Shown: positions 35,029-45,991 of the stretch, in pieces
Position numbering within the stretch: the first letter of the stretch is position 1
Layout: each line of letters opens with the position of its first letter
Origin: Massilia sp. BSC265
GTDB lineage: Bacteria; Pseudomonadota; Gammaproteobacteria; Burkholderiales; Burkholderiaceae_D
NCBI RefSeq assembly: GCF_000740675.1
Contig: NZ_JPXI01000033.1
Span: forward strand, 186,001 to 250,000
Length of the DNA: 64,000 bases
Direction: 5' to 3'
Position numbers and translations under genes: made by a program
The notes under the pieces: model-generated
Seen by the model: the letters and a program-made list of their open reading frames with translations, nothing else
Database searches by the model: none
What the model was told of the DNA's origin: nothing

Positions 35029-36057
35029 TCAGAGCGCAATACTCATGGAAAGGTTGGCCAGCGTCGCCCGGCCGAATTCCGGACGCAGTTCAGGGAACAT
35101 GTCGCGCTGCAGCGCGAAGTCGATGGACAGGTTCTTCGACGGCATGAAGCCGATACCGACGGACCTGCCCCACGCACCTCTCGGCTCATGGGCGACGCCG
35201 GCGCGCAGGTACAAGCCCGGCAATACCAGGTGTTCGGCGCCCAGCATGGCCGTACGGCTGACCATCGACATCGCACCGTTCCGGTAACGGCCAAGCAGGT
35301 AATCGGCGTAGATCGATGACTGCGGCGCATATTCGTAGGTCAGGCCCACGCGTGCCGTGGCGGCGCGGCTGGCATCGTCAAACCGGCCGGGACAGGAACA
35401 GGCCGGGTCGAGCAGAATGGACCTTGAACGTCCGGACGAGACATCCACGACCAGGCCGGCCAGCAGTTGTGGCGATGCCGCCCACAACACACCGCCACGC
35501 ACACTATTGCTGGCGCTGTCGTCGTCGGCCATCAGCAGGCCGCCGAAGCCGGCCCTGGTGTCGAACTCCGAACGGTTGACGTTGGCGCCGATTGCCAGAC
35601 CATTGTCGAGCTTTTTACCCCACTGGAGCTGCGCGACCTTGCCGTCGGCGAGCAGGAAGTCGCCGGTCATGCTGCCATTGTTCGTCACCCGCGCATACGA
35701 CGGTTGGAACGTACCGTAGACGCTGCTGCTGACAGTCCCTGAAACAGTCGCGATCCGCATGTTTGTCCCGCGTTCGAAGCGCACATGGGACAGCTGGGGA
35801 CTGATGGAAGCCAGGCCGCCCGGCGGCGGCATCCAGTCCGAGGAGGCCGGATTGACTCCTGATCCATAGCGGCTGGCGGCCGATGCGCCGCCGAAACCGG
35901 CCACATCCCCGTAGGAGGAAAATTTTGCCAAAGCAGCGGGGAACCTGAGGGAAAAATCAACCGGAGCAAACGAATTGTCGGCATCGGCGTGCGCGGGAGC
36001 GCAGCTCATCGCCATCAAGCTAAAGGGTAGGACGAAAAACGTTGGGGGACACTGCAT
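35029..36057 (-). CDS. Predicted outer-membrane beta-barrel protein
   Basis: A 342-residue protein with signal MQCPPTFFVLPFSLMAMSCA, cleavage near AHA. The mature part shows alternating hydrophobic strands with Gly/Ser/Asn turns (VAQLQWGKKLDNGLAIGANV, ARVGLTYEYAPQSSIYADYL, LYLRAGVAHEPRGAWGRSVG), as in porin-like or autotransporter-like barrels. The C-terminus LANLSMSIAL ends in Leu, not the usual Phe. The ATG at 36057 is chosen because the frame upstream to 36252 lacks a signal. Its stop is only 29 nt from the cyclase ATG. Confidence 0.7.
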   Translation of the reverse strand: MQCPPTFFVLPFSLMAMSCAPAHADADNSFAPVDFSLRFPAALAKFSSYGDVAGFGGASAASRYGSGVNPASSDWMPPPGGLASISPQLSHVRFERGTNMRIATVSGTVSSSVYGTFQPSYARVTNNGSMTGDFLLADGKVAQLQWGKKLDNGLAIGANVNRSEFDTRAGFGGLLMADDDSASNSVRGGVLWAASPQLLAGLVVDVSSGRSRSILLDPACSCPGRFDDASRAATARVGLTYEYAPQSSIYADYLLGRYRNGAMSMVSRTAMLGAEHLVLPGLYLRAGVAHEPRGAWGRSVGIGFMPSKNLSIDFALQRDMFPELRPEFGRATLANLSMSIAL

Positions 36058-36322
36058 TGCTTGTCTTTGCCGGGAATACGGATGTGCCGACAAAATGCCT
36101 GTCGATTGCTGCAGCATCACTGGGGAACAGAGGTCGGGAGCCACCACGGGGTCGGGTGGCGTGTTGTCACCAATTGTATCAGTTGATATGCATAATTGCC
36201 TGTAGTAAATATCGATACTACACGTTTTACAACACCTGTTGCCATGGTGCATTCGGACGCGCCAAAGGCGAAAACAGCGGAATAATCGAAGCCTTCAACC
36301 CGACCCCCACAGAAAGGTAAGC

Positions 36323-37291
36323 ATGAAGCTATCGGACATTCGCGTCGTGATCATGGGCGCATCGAGCGGCATCGGAGCGGCAACGGCTATCGCATTCGCG
36401 CGCGAGGGCGCGCGGCTCGTGCTGGGTGCGCGCGGCAAGGAAGGACTCGAGGATATCGCCGCGCGGTGCCGCCAGGCCGGCGGCCAGGCAGAGGCCCTGG
36501 TCGTGGATGCCACCGATGCCGACGCGGTCGAGGCGTTTGCGCGCAAAGCCCGGGCGATCCTGGGCAGGATCGACCTCTGGTACAGCAACGTCGGCGCCGG
36601 CGTGGTCGGCAAGTATGCCGATGTGCCGATGCGCGACCACCGGCGCATCATCGAGACCAACCTCCTCACCCACATGAACGACGCCCATGCGGTGATGCCG
36701 ATCTTCCTCGAGCAAGACCATGGCATCTGGATCAACATGATCTCGGCCGGCGGCTTCGTCGCCTCGCCCTACGCCGCCGCCTATGCAGCCAGCAAGTACG
36801 GCCTGCGCGGCTTCAGCGAGGCCTTGCGCGCCGAACTGGGCAAGCGGCCCCACATCCACGTCTGCGACGTGTATCCCACTTTCGTCGACACGCCGGGCAT
36901 GCGCCACGCGGCCAACTACACCGGGGCCAAACTTTCCGTGCCGCCCGGAGCCTTGCGCCCCGAGCAGGTGGCCGCGGCCATCGTCGACCTGGCACGCCAC
37001 CCGCGCGACTCCACGGCGCTCGGTGCACCGGTCTTCCTGCAAAGGCTGGCCAACATCGCGGCGCCCAACCTGCTCGCCTCAGGCATGAACCGCTTCCTCG
37101 ATGCGTGGGCGAAGCGTGCGGATCCCGCACCCGACACCCGCGGCGTGCTGTACGAGCCCCAGCGCGGAGCCAGCGGGGTCCATAGCGGGCAGCGGCGGCC
37201 GGAGCAGTCAGGCAACAAGGCGCTCGTGGTGGGCGCAGTGGCGCTTGCTGCGGCGATCGGGGTGCGGTTCTGGCGCCGCCGGAGCGGATGA
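36323..37291 (+). CDS. SDR family oxidoreductase with C-terminal membrane anchor
   Basis: A 322-residue short-chain dehydrogenase. The cofactor motif is VVIMGASSGIGAATAIAFAR, followed by LVLGARGKEGLEDIAA, DLWYSNVGAGVVG, the catalytic Ser in MISAGGFVAS and YAASKYG (Tyr/Lys). An unusual C-terminal extension of about 60 residues ends in a single hydrophobic segment (ALVVGAVALAAAIGVRFWRR), so the enzyme is probably tail-anchored. AAAGGT precedes the ATG at 36323; the frame is open from 36239 but without a start signal. Substrate unknown. Confidence 0.88.
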   Translation: MKLSDIRVVIMGASSGIGAATAIAFAREGARLVLGARGKEGLEDIAARCRQAGGQAEALVVDATDADAVEAFARKARAILGRIDLWYSNVGAGVVGKYADVPMRDHRRIIETNLLTHMNDAHAVMPIFLEQDHGIWINMISAGGFVASPYAAAYAASKYGLRGFSEALRAELGKRPHIHVCDVYPTFVDTPGMRHAANYTGAKLSVPPGALRPEQVAAAIVDLARHPRDSTALGAPVFLQRLANIAAPNLLASGMNRFLDAWAKRADPAPDTRGVLYEPQRGASGVHSGQRRPEQSGNKALVVGAVALAAAIGVRFWRRRSG

Positions 37292-37352
37292 AGGCTGACG
37301 CTTATTCATTGCCAAGTTTGCTTGTGGGCCAGTAACCGAGTTAGAACCCGAG

Positions 37353-38084
37353 TTAGAACCGCTCGTGGTCGAGCAGGTAGCGCCATTGCCCGGCTTGCAG
37401 GCCCGCCATCGGCACGCGCCCGATGCGGATCCTGCGCATCTCGACGATCTCCAGTCCGACTTCGCGGCACATGTGGTCGATCAGCCCCGGCCTTGCATCC
37501 TTCAGCGCAAAACGCAGCCGATGCTCGCTCTGCCAACTGGCCTTCATTGGCGCGACCGGCTTGCCGTTGAAGCTCAAACCGTGATTCAGCAAGGCCAGTC
37601 CGCCTTCCTTGATGGCGCCGGCGACGTCGACAATGTACTCCTGCTCGACGCGCGCCGCGTCGTCTACCAGCTTGCGCGCGACCCGGAAGTCCTGCGTGTA
37701 CACGACCAGCCCGCTCGCATCGGTTTCCAACGGTGAGGTCAGGGTCAGCCTGGCGAGATGCCGCTTGAGGAAGCGCGGCTGCCCGTGCCCCTGCGCCAGC
37801 GATTCGGCCGTCAGGCAACCCAGCGCCGGTTCGCCGCGCGCGCCGACGCCGGAATTGAAGCCGGCCGGCTTGTGCAGCAGGATGGTCACCGGCGGCGCTT
37901 CTTCGGAAGAAGCACCCGGCAGCACGCGCACGTCCTGGGAAGGCAGGACCCGGCTGGCCGGATCCTCGACGACGACGCCGTCGACGCTGATGCCGCCGCC
38001 GGCGATGTAGCGCTCCGCCTCGGCGCGCGAGCAGCCCAGCTGCGCCGCGACCCGCTTGGCCAGGCGGATGCCCTGTTCCATCAT
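37353..38084 (-). CDS. rRNA pseudouridine synthase, RsuA/RluF family
   Basis: A 243-residue enzyme with an N-terminal S4 RNA-binding domain (IRLAKRVAAQLGCSRAEAER, then YIAGGGISVDG) and a pseudouridine synthase domain. The catalytic Asp lies in PLETDASGLVVYTQD; RVEQEYIVDVAG and EMRRIRIGRVPM are conserved parts. The closest functional match by motif is RluF-type modification of 23S rRNA, but RsuA- or RluE-type targets cannot be excluded. The start ATG overlaps the threonine aldolase stop as ATGA, ending a tight chain that begins at iscX. Confidence 0.88.
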   Translation of the reverse strand: MMEQGIRLAKRVAAQLGCSRAEAERYIAGGGISVDGVVVEDPASRVLPSQDVRVLPGASSEEAPPVTILLHKPAGFNSGVGARGEPALGCLTAESLAQGHGQPRFLKRHLARLTLTSPLETDASGLVVYTQDFRVARKLVDDAARVEQEYIVDVAGAIKEGGLALLNHGLSFNGKPVAPMKASWQSEHRLRFALKDARPGLIDHMCREVGLEIVEMRRIRIGRVPMAGLQAGQWRYLLDHERF

Positions 38085-39118
38085 TGGCCCCGCCAGTCGG
38101 CGAAGAAGGCCTGGAACACCTCGACGGTGCGCGCCACGTCTGCGGCGGACACGTCCAGGTGGGTCACCAGGCGGGTGCGCGGGCCGATCGAGGCGCGGAT
38201 CCGCGCCCGCGCGAGGTACTGGCGCAGCGCTTCGCAGGCGGCGGCCGGGATGTCCAGCCAGAAAATGTTGGTCTGCGGGGTGCCGACCTTCAGTGCACCG
38301 ATCTGCGCCAGGCCCTGCGCCAGCGCAGCGGCATTGTCGTGGTCTTCGGCCAGGCGCTGCACATTGTGCTCGAGCGCATGCTGCGCGGCGGCCGCCAGCA
38401 CGCCGGCCTGGCGCATGCCGCCGCCCAGCATCTTGCGCCAGCGCTTGCCCTGCTCGATGAAGTCCTTCGGGCCCAGCAGGACCGAACCGACCGGGGCGCC
38501 CAGGCCCTTCGACAGGCAGACCGACACGGTATCGAAACCCTTGACGGCTTCGCGCAGGCCGATGCCCTGCTTGACGGCCGCGTTGGCGATGCGGGCGCCG
38601 TCGAGGTGGGTCGCCAGGCCGCGGCTGTGCGCCAGGTCGGTGGCGGCCTTCACGTACTCCTGCGGCAGCACGCGGCCACCGATGGTATTTTCCAGCGCCA
38701 GCAGGCGGGTGCGCGCGAAGTGCATGTCGTCGGGCTTGATGTAGGCCTCGATGTCCGCCAGGGCAATGCTGCCGTCCGGCTGGTTGACGATCGGCTGCGG
38801 CTGGATCGAGCCCAGCACCGCGGCGCCGCCGCCTTCGTACTTGTAGGTATGCGCTTCCTGGCCGACCAGGTACTCGTCGCCGCGGCCGCAGTGGGTCATC
38901 AGGGCGATCAGGTTGGTCTGGGTGCCCGAAGGGGCGAACATGCCGGCTTCGAAGCCGAACAGCTCGGCGGCGTAGTCCTGCAGGCGGTTGACCGACGGGT
39001 CGTCGCCATACACGTCGTCGCCGACATCGGCAGCGGCCATCGCGGCGCGCATCGCCTCGGACGGTTGGGTCACGGTGTCGCTGCGCAGGTCGATCCACTT
39101 CTGGTGCTTGTCGCTCAT
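38081..39118 (-). CDS. ltaE: Low-specificity L-threonine aldolase
   Basis: A 345-residue PLP enzyme cleaving L-threonine and allo-threonine to glycine and acetaldehyde. Motifs are [35 protein letters not shown], the substrate-binding [16 protein letters not shown] and the PLP lysine in [15 protein letters not shown]. The C-terminal domain carries [18 protein letters not shown] start at the ATG at 39118 (MSDKHQKW), 7 nt after the methyltransferase stop; an ATG at 39148 would overlap that gene by 23 nt. Confidence 0.92.
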   Translation of the reverse strand: MSDKHQKWIDLRSDTVTQPSEAMRAAMAAADVGDDVYGDDPSVNRLQDYAAELFGFEAGMFAPSGTQTNLIALMTHCGRGDEYLVGQEAHTYKYEGGGAAVLGSIQPQPIVNQPDGSIALADIEAYIKPDDMHFARTRLLALENTIGGRVLPQEYVKAATDLAHSRGLATHLDGARIANAAVKQGIGLREAVKGFDTVSVCLSKGLGAPVGSVLLGPKDFIEQGKRWRKMLGGGMRQAGVLAAAAQHALEHNVQRLAEDHDNAAALAQGLAQIGALKVGTPQTNIFWLDIPAAACEALRQYLARARIRASIGPRTRLVTHLDVSAADVARTVEVFQAFFADWRGQ

Positions 39119-39125
39119 CTCGTTC

Positions 39126-40007
39126 TCAGTCTGCTTGGTTTGCTTCAACGGGGGTATAGAAACGCTGCTTCATTTCATCCAGGCCAAGCTCGGCCATGAC
39201 TTCCTGCAGGCGCTCCGTCGGGCGGCGGCGCGGCAGGTTCTTGTACGTGGCAACGATGAGTTCGTTCTTCATCGAGTGCTCCCAGCCCACCAGCTCGGTC
39301 ACGGTCACCTGGTAGCCGTGCGCTTCCAGTTGCAGGCAGCGCAGCACGTTGGTGACCTGGCTGCCGAACTCGCGGGTATGGATCGGATGGCGCCAGATCT
39401 CGGTCAGCGCGCTGCGGCCCAGGTCCCTGCCCTTGTTCTTGCGCAGCACCGTGGCCACCTCGGCCTGGCAGCACGGCACCAGCACCATGTGCCTGGCCTT
39501 TTTCTTCAGCGCGAAGTCGATGGCGTCGTCGGTGGCCGTATTGCAGGCGTGCAGTGCCGTGACGATGTCGATGGTCGGCGGGAGCATGCCGGATGTTGTC
39601 GATTCCGCCACCGACAGGGGCAGGAACGACATGCCGCCGAATCCCAGGCGCGCGGCCAGTTCGGTCGACTTGCTGACCAGCTCTTCCCGGGTCTCGATGC
39701 CGTAGATGTGCGAGCCTTCCTGCAAACCCTTGAAGAACAGGTCGTACAGGATGAATCCGAGGTAGGACTTGCCGGCGCCGTGGTCGACCAGCGACACGCT
39801 GCCCTTCTCCTCGAGCACGTCCTTCAGCAGGGGCTCGATGAAGTTGTACAGGTGGTAGACCTGCTTGAGCTTGCGGCGGCTGTCCTGGTTCAGCTTGCCG
39901 TCGCGCGTGAGGATGTGGAGCTCCTTCAGCAGCTCGATCGACTGGCCGGGACGGACTTCCGCCGGCAGCGCTGCCGGGGCTTGGTTGGTTTGCTTAGCGT
40001 GCTTCAT
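39126..40007 (-). CDS. SAM-dependent methyltransferase (Methyltransf_32-like)
   Basis: A 293-residue protein with a Rossmann-type methyltransferase fold. The SAM-binding loop is [20 protein letters not shown], with [23 protein letters not shown] and [15 protein letters not shown] motifs. This pattern is that of the family including human METTL25 and GSTCD domains. The D-x-G-x-G-x SAM loop appears as DHGAGKS. The target is unknown. The gene overlaps iscX by 14 nt, so it is translated from the isc messenger; whether it acts on a component of iron-sulfur assembly or on RNA cannot be told. Confidence 0.85.
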   Translation of the reverse strand: MKHAKQTNQAPAALPAEVRPGQSIELLKELHILTRDGKLNQDSRRKLKQVYHLYNFIEPLLKDVLEEKGSVSLVDHGAGKSYLGFILYDLFFKGLQEGSHIYGIETREELVSKSTELAARLGFGGMSFLPLSVAESTTSGMLPPTIDIVTALHACNTATDDAIDFALKKKARHMVLVPCCQAEVATVLRKNKGRDLGRSALTEIWRHPIHTREFGSQVTNVLRCLQLEAHGYQVTVTELVGWEHSMKNELIVATYKNLPRRRPTERLQEVMAELGLDEMKQRFYTPVEANQAD

Positions 40008-40188
40008 CGATCCATGCTGCCTGAATGGCTTCCAGTACCCGTTCGCCGCCGCGCGAACGGTCGTCGTTGAAGCCTTCGAGGCCGACGACCCAGTTGTGCA
40101 GGTCGACGAAGCGCACGGCGGCGGGGTCGACGTCGGGGTACTTCTCGTACAGGGCCTCGGCGATGGCCGAGACGTCAGTCCACTTCAT
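39994..40188 (-). CDS. iscX: IscX, iron-sulfur cluster assembly protein
   Basis: A 64-residue acidic winged-helix protein that binds IscS and modulates cysteine desulfurase activity, possibly handing over iron. The full family pattern is visible: [38 protein letters not shown] and [14 protein letters not shown]. Length is standard. It lies 16 nt after fdx and overlaps the downstream methyltransferase gene by 14 nt. Confidence 0.96.
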   Translation of the reverse strand: MKWTDVSAIAEALYEKYPDVDPAAVRFVDLHNWVVGLEGFNDDRSRGGERVLEAIQAAWIDEAR

Positions 40189-40204
40189 GGCAGGCTTCCC
40201 TAGC

Positions 40205-40546
40205 TCAGTGGTTTTTCTCTGCTGCGTGGTTGATGGTGTACTTCGGGATCTCGACGACGAGGTCCTCGTCGGCGACGATCGCCTGGCACGACAGGCGCGA
40301 ATTCGGCTCCAGGCCCCAAGCCTTGTCCAACATGTCTTCTTCTTTTTCTTCCTGCTCGTTCAGCGAGTCGAAGCCTTCGCGCACGATCACGTGGCAGGTG
40401 GTGCAGGCGCAGACGCGGTCGCAGGCGTGTTCGATCTCGATGTCGTTTTCCAGCAGGACGTCGCAGATCGACTTGCCGGCGGGCGATTCCAGCACGGCGC
40501 CGTCGGGGCAGAACACTGGATGGGGGAGGATGACGATTTGTGGCAC
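40205..40546 (-). CDS. fdx: ISC system [2Fe-2S] ferredoxin
   Basis: A 113-residue adrenodoxin-type ferredoxin delivering electrons for cluster assembly on IscU. Ligands follow C-x5-C-x2-C (Cys42, Cys48, Cys51 in HACDRVCACTTCHVIVREG) with Cys87 in NSRLSCQAI; a further Cys46 is also present, as in E. coli Fdx. The acidic patch EQEEKEEDMLDKA suits docking to IscS. Separated from hscA by repeat copy C, about 150 nt. Confidence 0.96.
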   Translation of the reverse strand: MPQIVILPHPVFCPDGAVLESPAGKSICDVLLENDIEIEHACDRVCACTTCHVIVREGFDSLNEQEEKEEDMLDKAWGLEPNSRLSCQAIVADEDLVVEIPKYTINHAAEKNH

Positions 40547-40575
40547 TTGGGTTACCTCGATATATTTTGTTTTTC

Positions 40576-40681
40576 GTAGGGTGGGCGGGTCTCCCGCCCA
40601 CGCGGTCGACGATCGCCAGCACAGCCGCGCCGGATCAACGTTTACGTATCACCGCGTGGGCGGGGAACCCGCCCACCCTAC
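40576..40681. repeat. Palindromic intergenic repeat, copy C (between hscA and fdx)
   Basis: A full-length copy: GTAGGGTGGGCGGGTCTCC at the left, GGGGAACCCGCCCACCCTAC at the right. It is inside the isc operon, 13 nt after the hscA stop codon. In mRNA both arms would fold into very stable hairpins. Confidence 0.92.
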
Positions 40682-40694
40682 GTCTAGATGATGC

Positions 40695-42584
<1,890 letters not shown>

Positions 42585-42621
42585 GGTCGTATTACCTGTT
42601 TATTTTTCTGTACCGCTTCAT

Positions 42622-42722
42622 GTAGGGTGGGCGGGTCTCCCGCCCACGCGTCCAAACCGAGCATGCATCGCGGCGACGCAAATGATGGTTGAACGCGTGG
42701 GCGGGGAACCCGCCCACCCTAC
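42622..42722. repeat. Palindromic intergenic repeat, copy D (between hscB and hscA)
   Basis: A full-length copy with the same ends (GTAGGGTGGGCGGGTCTCC and CCGCCCACCCTAC). It lies 9 nt after the hscB stop codon, inside the isc operon. Confidence 0.92.
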
Positions 42723-42731
42723 GAAAATCGA

Positions 42732-43250
42732 TTACGCGTCGAGCGCTTCGAACGCGTACTGTACCTCTTCCCCGAATTTATCGAGGAACATCATCGCGCG
42801 CACGGTCTGCGCCGCGCCATGATAGTCGCCCGCGTCGAGCTGCCTGCCGACCTGCTCCAGCATGCCCTTGCGCTCGCGCCGCAGCTGGGCATCCAGTTCG
42901 TCCAGCGCAGCGGCATCTTTCGACGAACGCGCATCGTCGAGCGCTTCGCGCCATTCCATCTGCTGCATCAGGAAGGCGGCCGGCATCGCCGTGTTCGACT
43001 CGGTCTGCAGGTCGACGCCGTTGATCTCGCAGAGGTACTGCGCGCGCTTCTGCGGATTGCGCAGGGTCTGGTAGGCCTCGTTGGCGCGGGTCGCCCACTG
43101 CATCGCCACGCGCTTCTCGGCGTCGGTGGCGTTCACGAAGCGGTCCGGGTGCACGCGCCCCTGGACTTCGCGGTAGGCCGCGTCCAGCGCATCCCCGTCG
43201 ACCGCGAACGTGGCGGGGAGCTGGAACAGCTCGAAGTGGGTCTGCTTCAT
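42732..43250 (-). CDS. hscB: HscB, Fe-S co-chaperone
   Basis: A 172-residue J-domain protein that recruits IscU to HscA. The J domain (about 1-75) has the HPD triplet at residues 34-36 (GRVHPDRFVN) and ANEAYQTLRNPQKRAQYLCE. The C-terminal three-helix IscU-binding part is FLMQQMEWREALDDARSSKD onward. The start is one base after the iscA stop. Length matches E. coli HscB (171). Confidence 0.96.
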   Translation of the reverse strand: MKQTHFELFQLPATFAVDGDALDAAYREVQGRVHPDRFVNATDAEKRVAMQWATRANEAYQTLRNPQKRAQYLCEINGVDLQTESNTAMPAAFLMQQMEWREALDDARSSKDAAALDELDAQLRRERKGMLEQVGRQLDAGDYHGAAQTVRAMMFLDKFGEEVQYAFEALDA

Positions 43251-43251
43251 C

Positions 43252-43575
43252 TTAGATACGGAAGCTTTCGCCGCAGCCGCAGTTGTCCTTGACGTTCGGG
43301 TTGTTGAAGCGGAAGCCTTCGTTCAGGCCTTCGCGGGCGAAGTCCAGTTCGGTGCCGTCGATGTAGGGCAGGCTCTTCGGGTCGACGAAGACCTTCACGC
43401 CATGCGATTCGAAGACATTGTCTTCGTTCGAGGCTTCGTCGACGTACTCCAGCTTGTAGGCCAGGCCGGAGCAGCCGGTCGTGCGCACACCAAAGCGCAA
43501 GCCGATGCCCTTGCCCCGGCGTTCGAGGTAACGGTTGACGTGCTTCGCGGCTTTTTCAGTCAGGGTGATTGCCAT
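43252..43575 (-). CDS. iscA: IscA, A-type iron-sulfur carrier
   Basis: A 107-residue A-type carrier that receives and delivers [4Fe-4S] clusters. All three conserved cysteines are present: Cys35 in [15 protein letters not shown], and Cys99 and Cys101 in DNCGCGESF. The length is standard. It lies 30 nt downstream of iscU. Confidence 0.97.
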   Translation of the reverse strand: MAITLTEKAAKHVNRYLERRGKGIGLRFGVRTTGCSGLAYKLEYVDEASNEDNVFESHGVKVFVDPKSLPYIDGTELDFAREGLNEGFRFNNPNVKDNCGCGESFRI

Positions 43576-43605
43576 AACGCTTGCTCCAGTCTCTGTACTT
43601 ACGTG

Positions 43606-43995
43606 TTACGCCTTCTCGGCGTGCTTTGCTTTGTAGTCGGCCACCGCGGCCTTGATCGCGTCTTCCGCCAGGATCGAGCAGTGGATCTTCACCGGCGGCA
43701 GCGCCAGCTCTTCGGCGATCTGGGTGTTCTTGATCGACAGCGCCTCGTCCAGCGACTTGCCCTTGACCCATTCGGTCACGAGCGAGCTCGATGCGATGGC
43801 CGAACCGCAGCCGTAGGTCTTGAACTTCGCGTCCTCGATCAGGCCCTGCTCGTTGACCTTGATCTGCAGCTTCATCACGTCGCCGCAGGCCGGCGCGCCG
43901 ACCATGCCGGTGCCGATCGCATCGTCGCCCTTGTCGAAGGCGCCGACGTTACGCGGGTTTTCGTAGTGGTCCAGTACTTTGTCCGAATATGCCAT
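43606..43995 (-). CDS. iscU: IscU, iron-sulfur cluster scaffold
   Basis: A 129-residue scaffold on which [2Fe-2S] clusters are built. The ligand cysteines are Cys37 (VGAPACGDVMKL, with Asp39), Cys63 (TYGCGSAIASSS) and Cys106 (KIHCSILAEDAI). The LPPVK motif recognised by HscA is present at 99-103. It lies 50 nt after iscS. Confidence 0.98.
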   Translation of the reverse strand: MAYSDKVLDHYENPRNVGAFDKGDDAIGTGMVGAPACGDVMKLQIKVNEQGLIEDAKFKTYGCGSAIASSSLVTEWVKGKSLDEALSIKNTQIAEELALPPVKIHCSILAEDAIKAAVADYKAKHAEKA

Positions 43996-44045
43996 GGTAG
44001 TGCTCCTAGAAATTCTTAAAAGCGCTCAACGCGCTCAATGCCCAA

Positions 44046-45302
44046 TTAATGTGCTGCCCATTGGATCGAGTTCAGATCGATCCCTTCCTTGAACATATCC
44101 CACAGCGGCGACAGTTCGCGCAGCTTACCGACCTTTGCTTTCAGCAAGTTGACGGCGAAGTCGATGTCTTCCTCGGTCGTGAAGCGGCCGATGGTGAAGC
44201 GGATCGAGCTGTGCGCCAGTTCGTCGCTGCGGCCCAGTGCGCGCAACACATAGGACGGCTCCAGCGAGGCCGAGGTGCAGGCCGAGCCCGAGGACACGGC
44301 GATGTCCTTGATCGCCATGATCAGCGACTCGCCCTCGACGTAGTTGAACGAGACGTTCAGGTTGTGCGGCACGCGGTGTTCCATGTCGCCGTTGATGTAG
44401 ACCTCTTCGATCTCCAGCAGGCCCCTGGCCAGGCGGTCGCGCAGCGCCTTCACGCGCTCCAGCTCGCTGTGCATCTCTTCCTTGGCGATGCGGAAGGCTT
44501 CGCCCATGCCGACGATCTGGTGGGTCGGCAGCGTGCCCGAACGCAGGCCGCGCTCGTGGCCGCCGCCGTGCATCTGCGCTTCCAGGCGCACGCGCGGCTT
44601 GCGGCGCACGTACAGGGCACCGACGCCCTTCGGACCGTAGGTCTTGTGCGCGGTAAAGGTCATCAGGTCGCACTTGGTCTTTTCCAGGTTGATCTCGACC
44701 TTGCCCGTCGCCTGCGCGGCGTCGCAGTGGAAGATGATGCCCTTCGAGCGGCACAGCTCGCCGATCTCGTCGATCGGCTGGATCACGCCGATCTCGTTAT
44801 TGACCAGCATGACCGAGACCAGGATGGTGTCCGGACGGATCGCGGCTTCCAGCTGGGCGATGGTGATCAGGCCATTATCTTGCGGCTCGAGGTAGGTCGC
44901 TTCGAAACCCTGGCGCTCCAGCTCGCGCACGGTGTCCAGCACCGCCTTGTGCTCGGTCTTGACCGTGATGATGTGCTTGCCCTTGGTCTTGTAGAAGTGG
45001 GCGGCACCCTTCAAGGCCAGGTTGTTCGACTCGGTCGCGCCCGAGGTCCAGATGATCTCGCGCGGATCGGCGCCGACCAGGCTAGCCACGTGGCCGCGTG
45101 CTTCCTCGACCGCCGCTTCGGCGCTCCAGCCGTACATGTGGCTGCGCGATGCCGGATTGCCGAACTGCTCGCGCAGGTAGGGAATCATCTTGTCGGCCAC
45201 GCGCGGATCGATCGGGGTGGTTGCCGAGTAATCCATGTAGATCGGGAAATGCGGCGCAGTCACGAAGCTCTGCTCGATTTGTTTGTCCAAGGGCGCGTTC
45301 AT
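44046..45302 (-). CDS. iscS: IscS, cysteine desulfurase
   Basis: A 418-residue PLP enzyme supplying persulfide sulfur to IscU, FdhD and tRNA thiolation. The PLP lysine is Lys220 in [14 protein letters not shown], and the mobile active cysteine is Cys342 in [15 protein letters not shown]. His118 in TEHKA stacks on PLP. An N-terminal extension of about 14 residues relative to E. coli (before [11 protein letters not shown]) is seen. The C-terminus [20 protein letters not shown] is the IscU-docking end. It lies 26 nt after iscR. Confidence 0.98.
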   Translation of the reverse strand: MNAPLDKQIEQSFVTAPHFPIYMDYSATTPIDPRVADKMIPYLREQFGNPASRSHMYGWSAEAAVEEARGHVASLVGADPREIIWTSGATESNNLALKGAAHFYKTKGKHIITVKTEHKAVLDTVRELERQGFEATYLEPQDNGLITIAQLEAAIRPDTILVSVMLVNNEIGVIQPIDEIGELCRSKGIIFHCDAAQATGKVEINLEKTKCDLMTFTAHKTYGPKGVGALYVRRKPRVRLEAQMHGGGHERGLRSGTLPTHQIVGMGEAFRIAKEEMHSELERVKALRDRLARGLLEIEEVYINGDMEHRVPHNLNVSFNYVEGESLIMAIKDIAVSSGSACTSASLEPSYVLRALGRSDELAHSSIRFTIGRFTTEEDIDFAVNLLKAKVGKLRELSPLWDMFKEGIDLNSIQWAAH

Positions 45303-45328
45303 CAGTTCACTCCGGTTTCAATTTTGGC

Positions 45329-45805
45329 TCAGTTTTGTGCGGCAGCGGCGGCAGTGCGGTGCACCACCACGACGTTCTGTTCTTTCTGCTTCTGCTGGTC
45401 GACCAGGTCTTGCAGCGAGACCGAATCGAGGTAGTCGACCATCCTGGCGTTCAGCGTGGTCCACAGTTCATGGGTCATGCAACGGGTGCCGGAAGCAGCG
45501 TCGGCGCCGTGACAATTTTCTTTGCCGCCACACTGGGTGGCATCGAGCGGCTCGTCGACCGCGATGATGATGTCGGCCACCGTTACCTTGTCGGCAGGTC
45601 TAGCCAGGCTGTAGCCGCCGCCGGGACCGCGGATCGATTCGACGATCTGGTGGCGGCGCAGCTTGCCGAACAGCTGTTCCAGGTAAGACAGCGAAATGGC
45701 CTGGCGCTGGCTGATGCCCGACAGCGTGACCGGACCATTGCCCTGGCGCAGGGCGAGGTCGATCATCGCGGTAACAGCAAAACGGCCTTTGGTGGTCAGA
45801 CGCAT
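45329..45805 (-). CDS. iscR: IscR, Rrf2-family [2Fe-2S] regulator of the isc operon
   Basis: A 158-residue transcription factor that represses isc when loaded with [2Fe-2S]. The winged helix starts MRLTTKGRFAVTAMIDLALR. Cluster ligands are Cys92, Cys98 and Cys109 with His112 (QCGGKENCHG, then CMTHELW). The gap between the second and third Cys is ten residues, against five in E. coli. The start at 45805 is the family standard; the frame upstream to 45847 has no support. A type 1 IscR box lies about 95 nt upstream. Confidence 0.96.
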   Translation of the reverse strand: MRLTTKGRFAVTAMIDLALRQGNGPVTLSGISQRQAISLSYLEQLFGKLRRHQIVESIRGPGGGYSLARPADKVTVADIIIAVDEPLDATQCGGKENCHGADAASGTRCMTHELWTTLNARMVDYLDSVSLQDLVDQQKQKEQNVVVVHRTAAAAAQN

Positions 45806-45899
45806 CACAACCCCGGTTAGTGTAAAATATTGCCTGTTTTCAACCAATCAGTGCAGCGCAACAATCAAATCTCTTGAGTGAGCCTGCGAAATACGCTGA

Positions 45900-45924
45900 T
45901 TAGTTGATTGATTTAGTCAAGTAT
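45900..45924 (-). promoter_or_regulatory. Type 1 IscR binding site
   Basis: On the minus strand the 25-mer whose core is CTTGACTAAATCAATCAAC agrees with the published type 1 consensus (ATASYYGACTRWWWYAGTCRRSTAT) at 23 of 25 positions by my count. TTGACT inside it may be the -35 element of the iscR promoter, so IscR binding would block RNA polymerase. It lies 94 nt upstream of iscR. Confidence 0.8.
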
Positions 45925-45991
45925 AGCAAATCCTGACTGTCTTGTCTTGGCGCCCCCAAAAACCGCCAGACCTGCTCGCCCCCCCTTTCGC

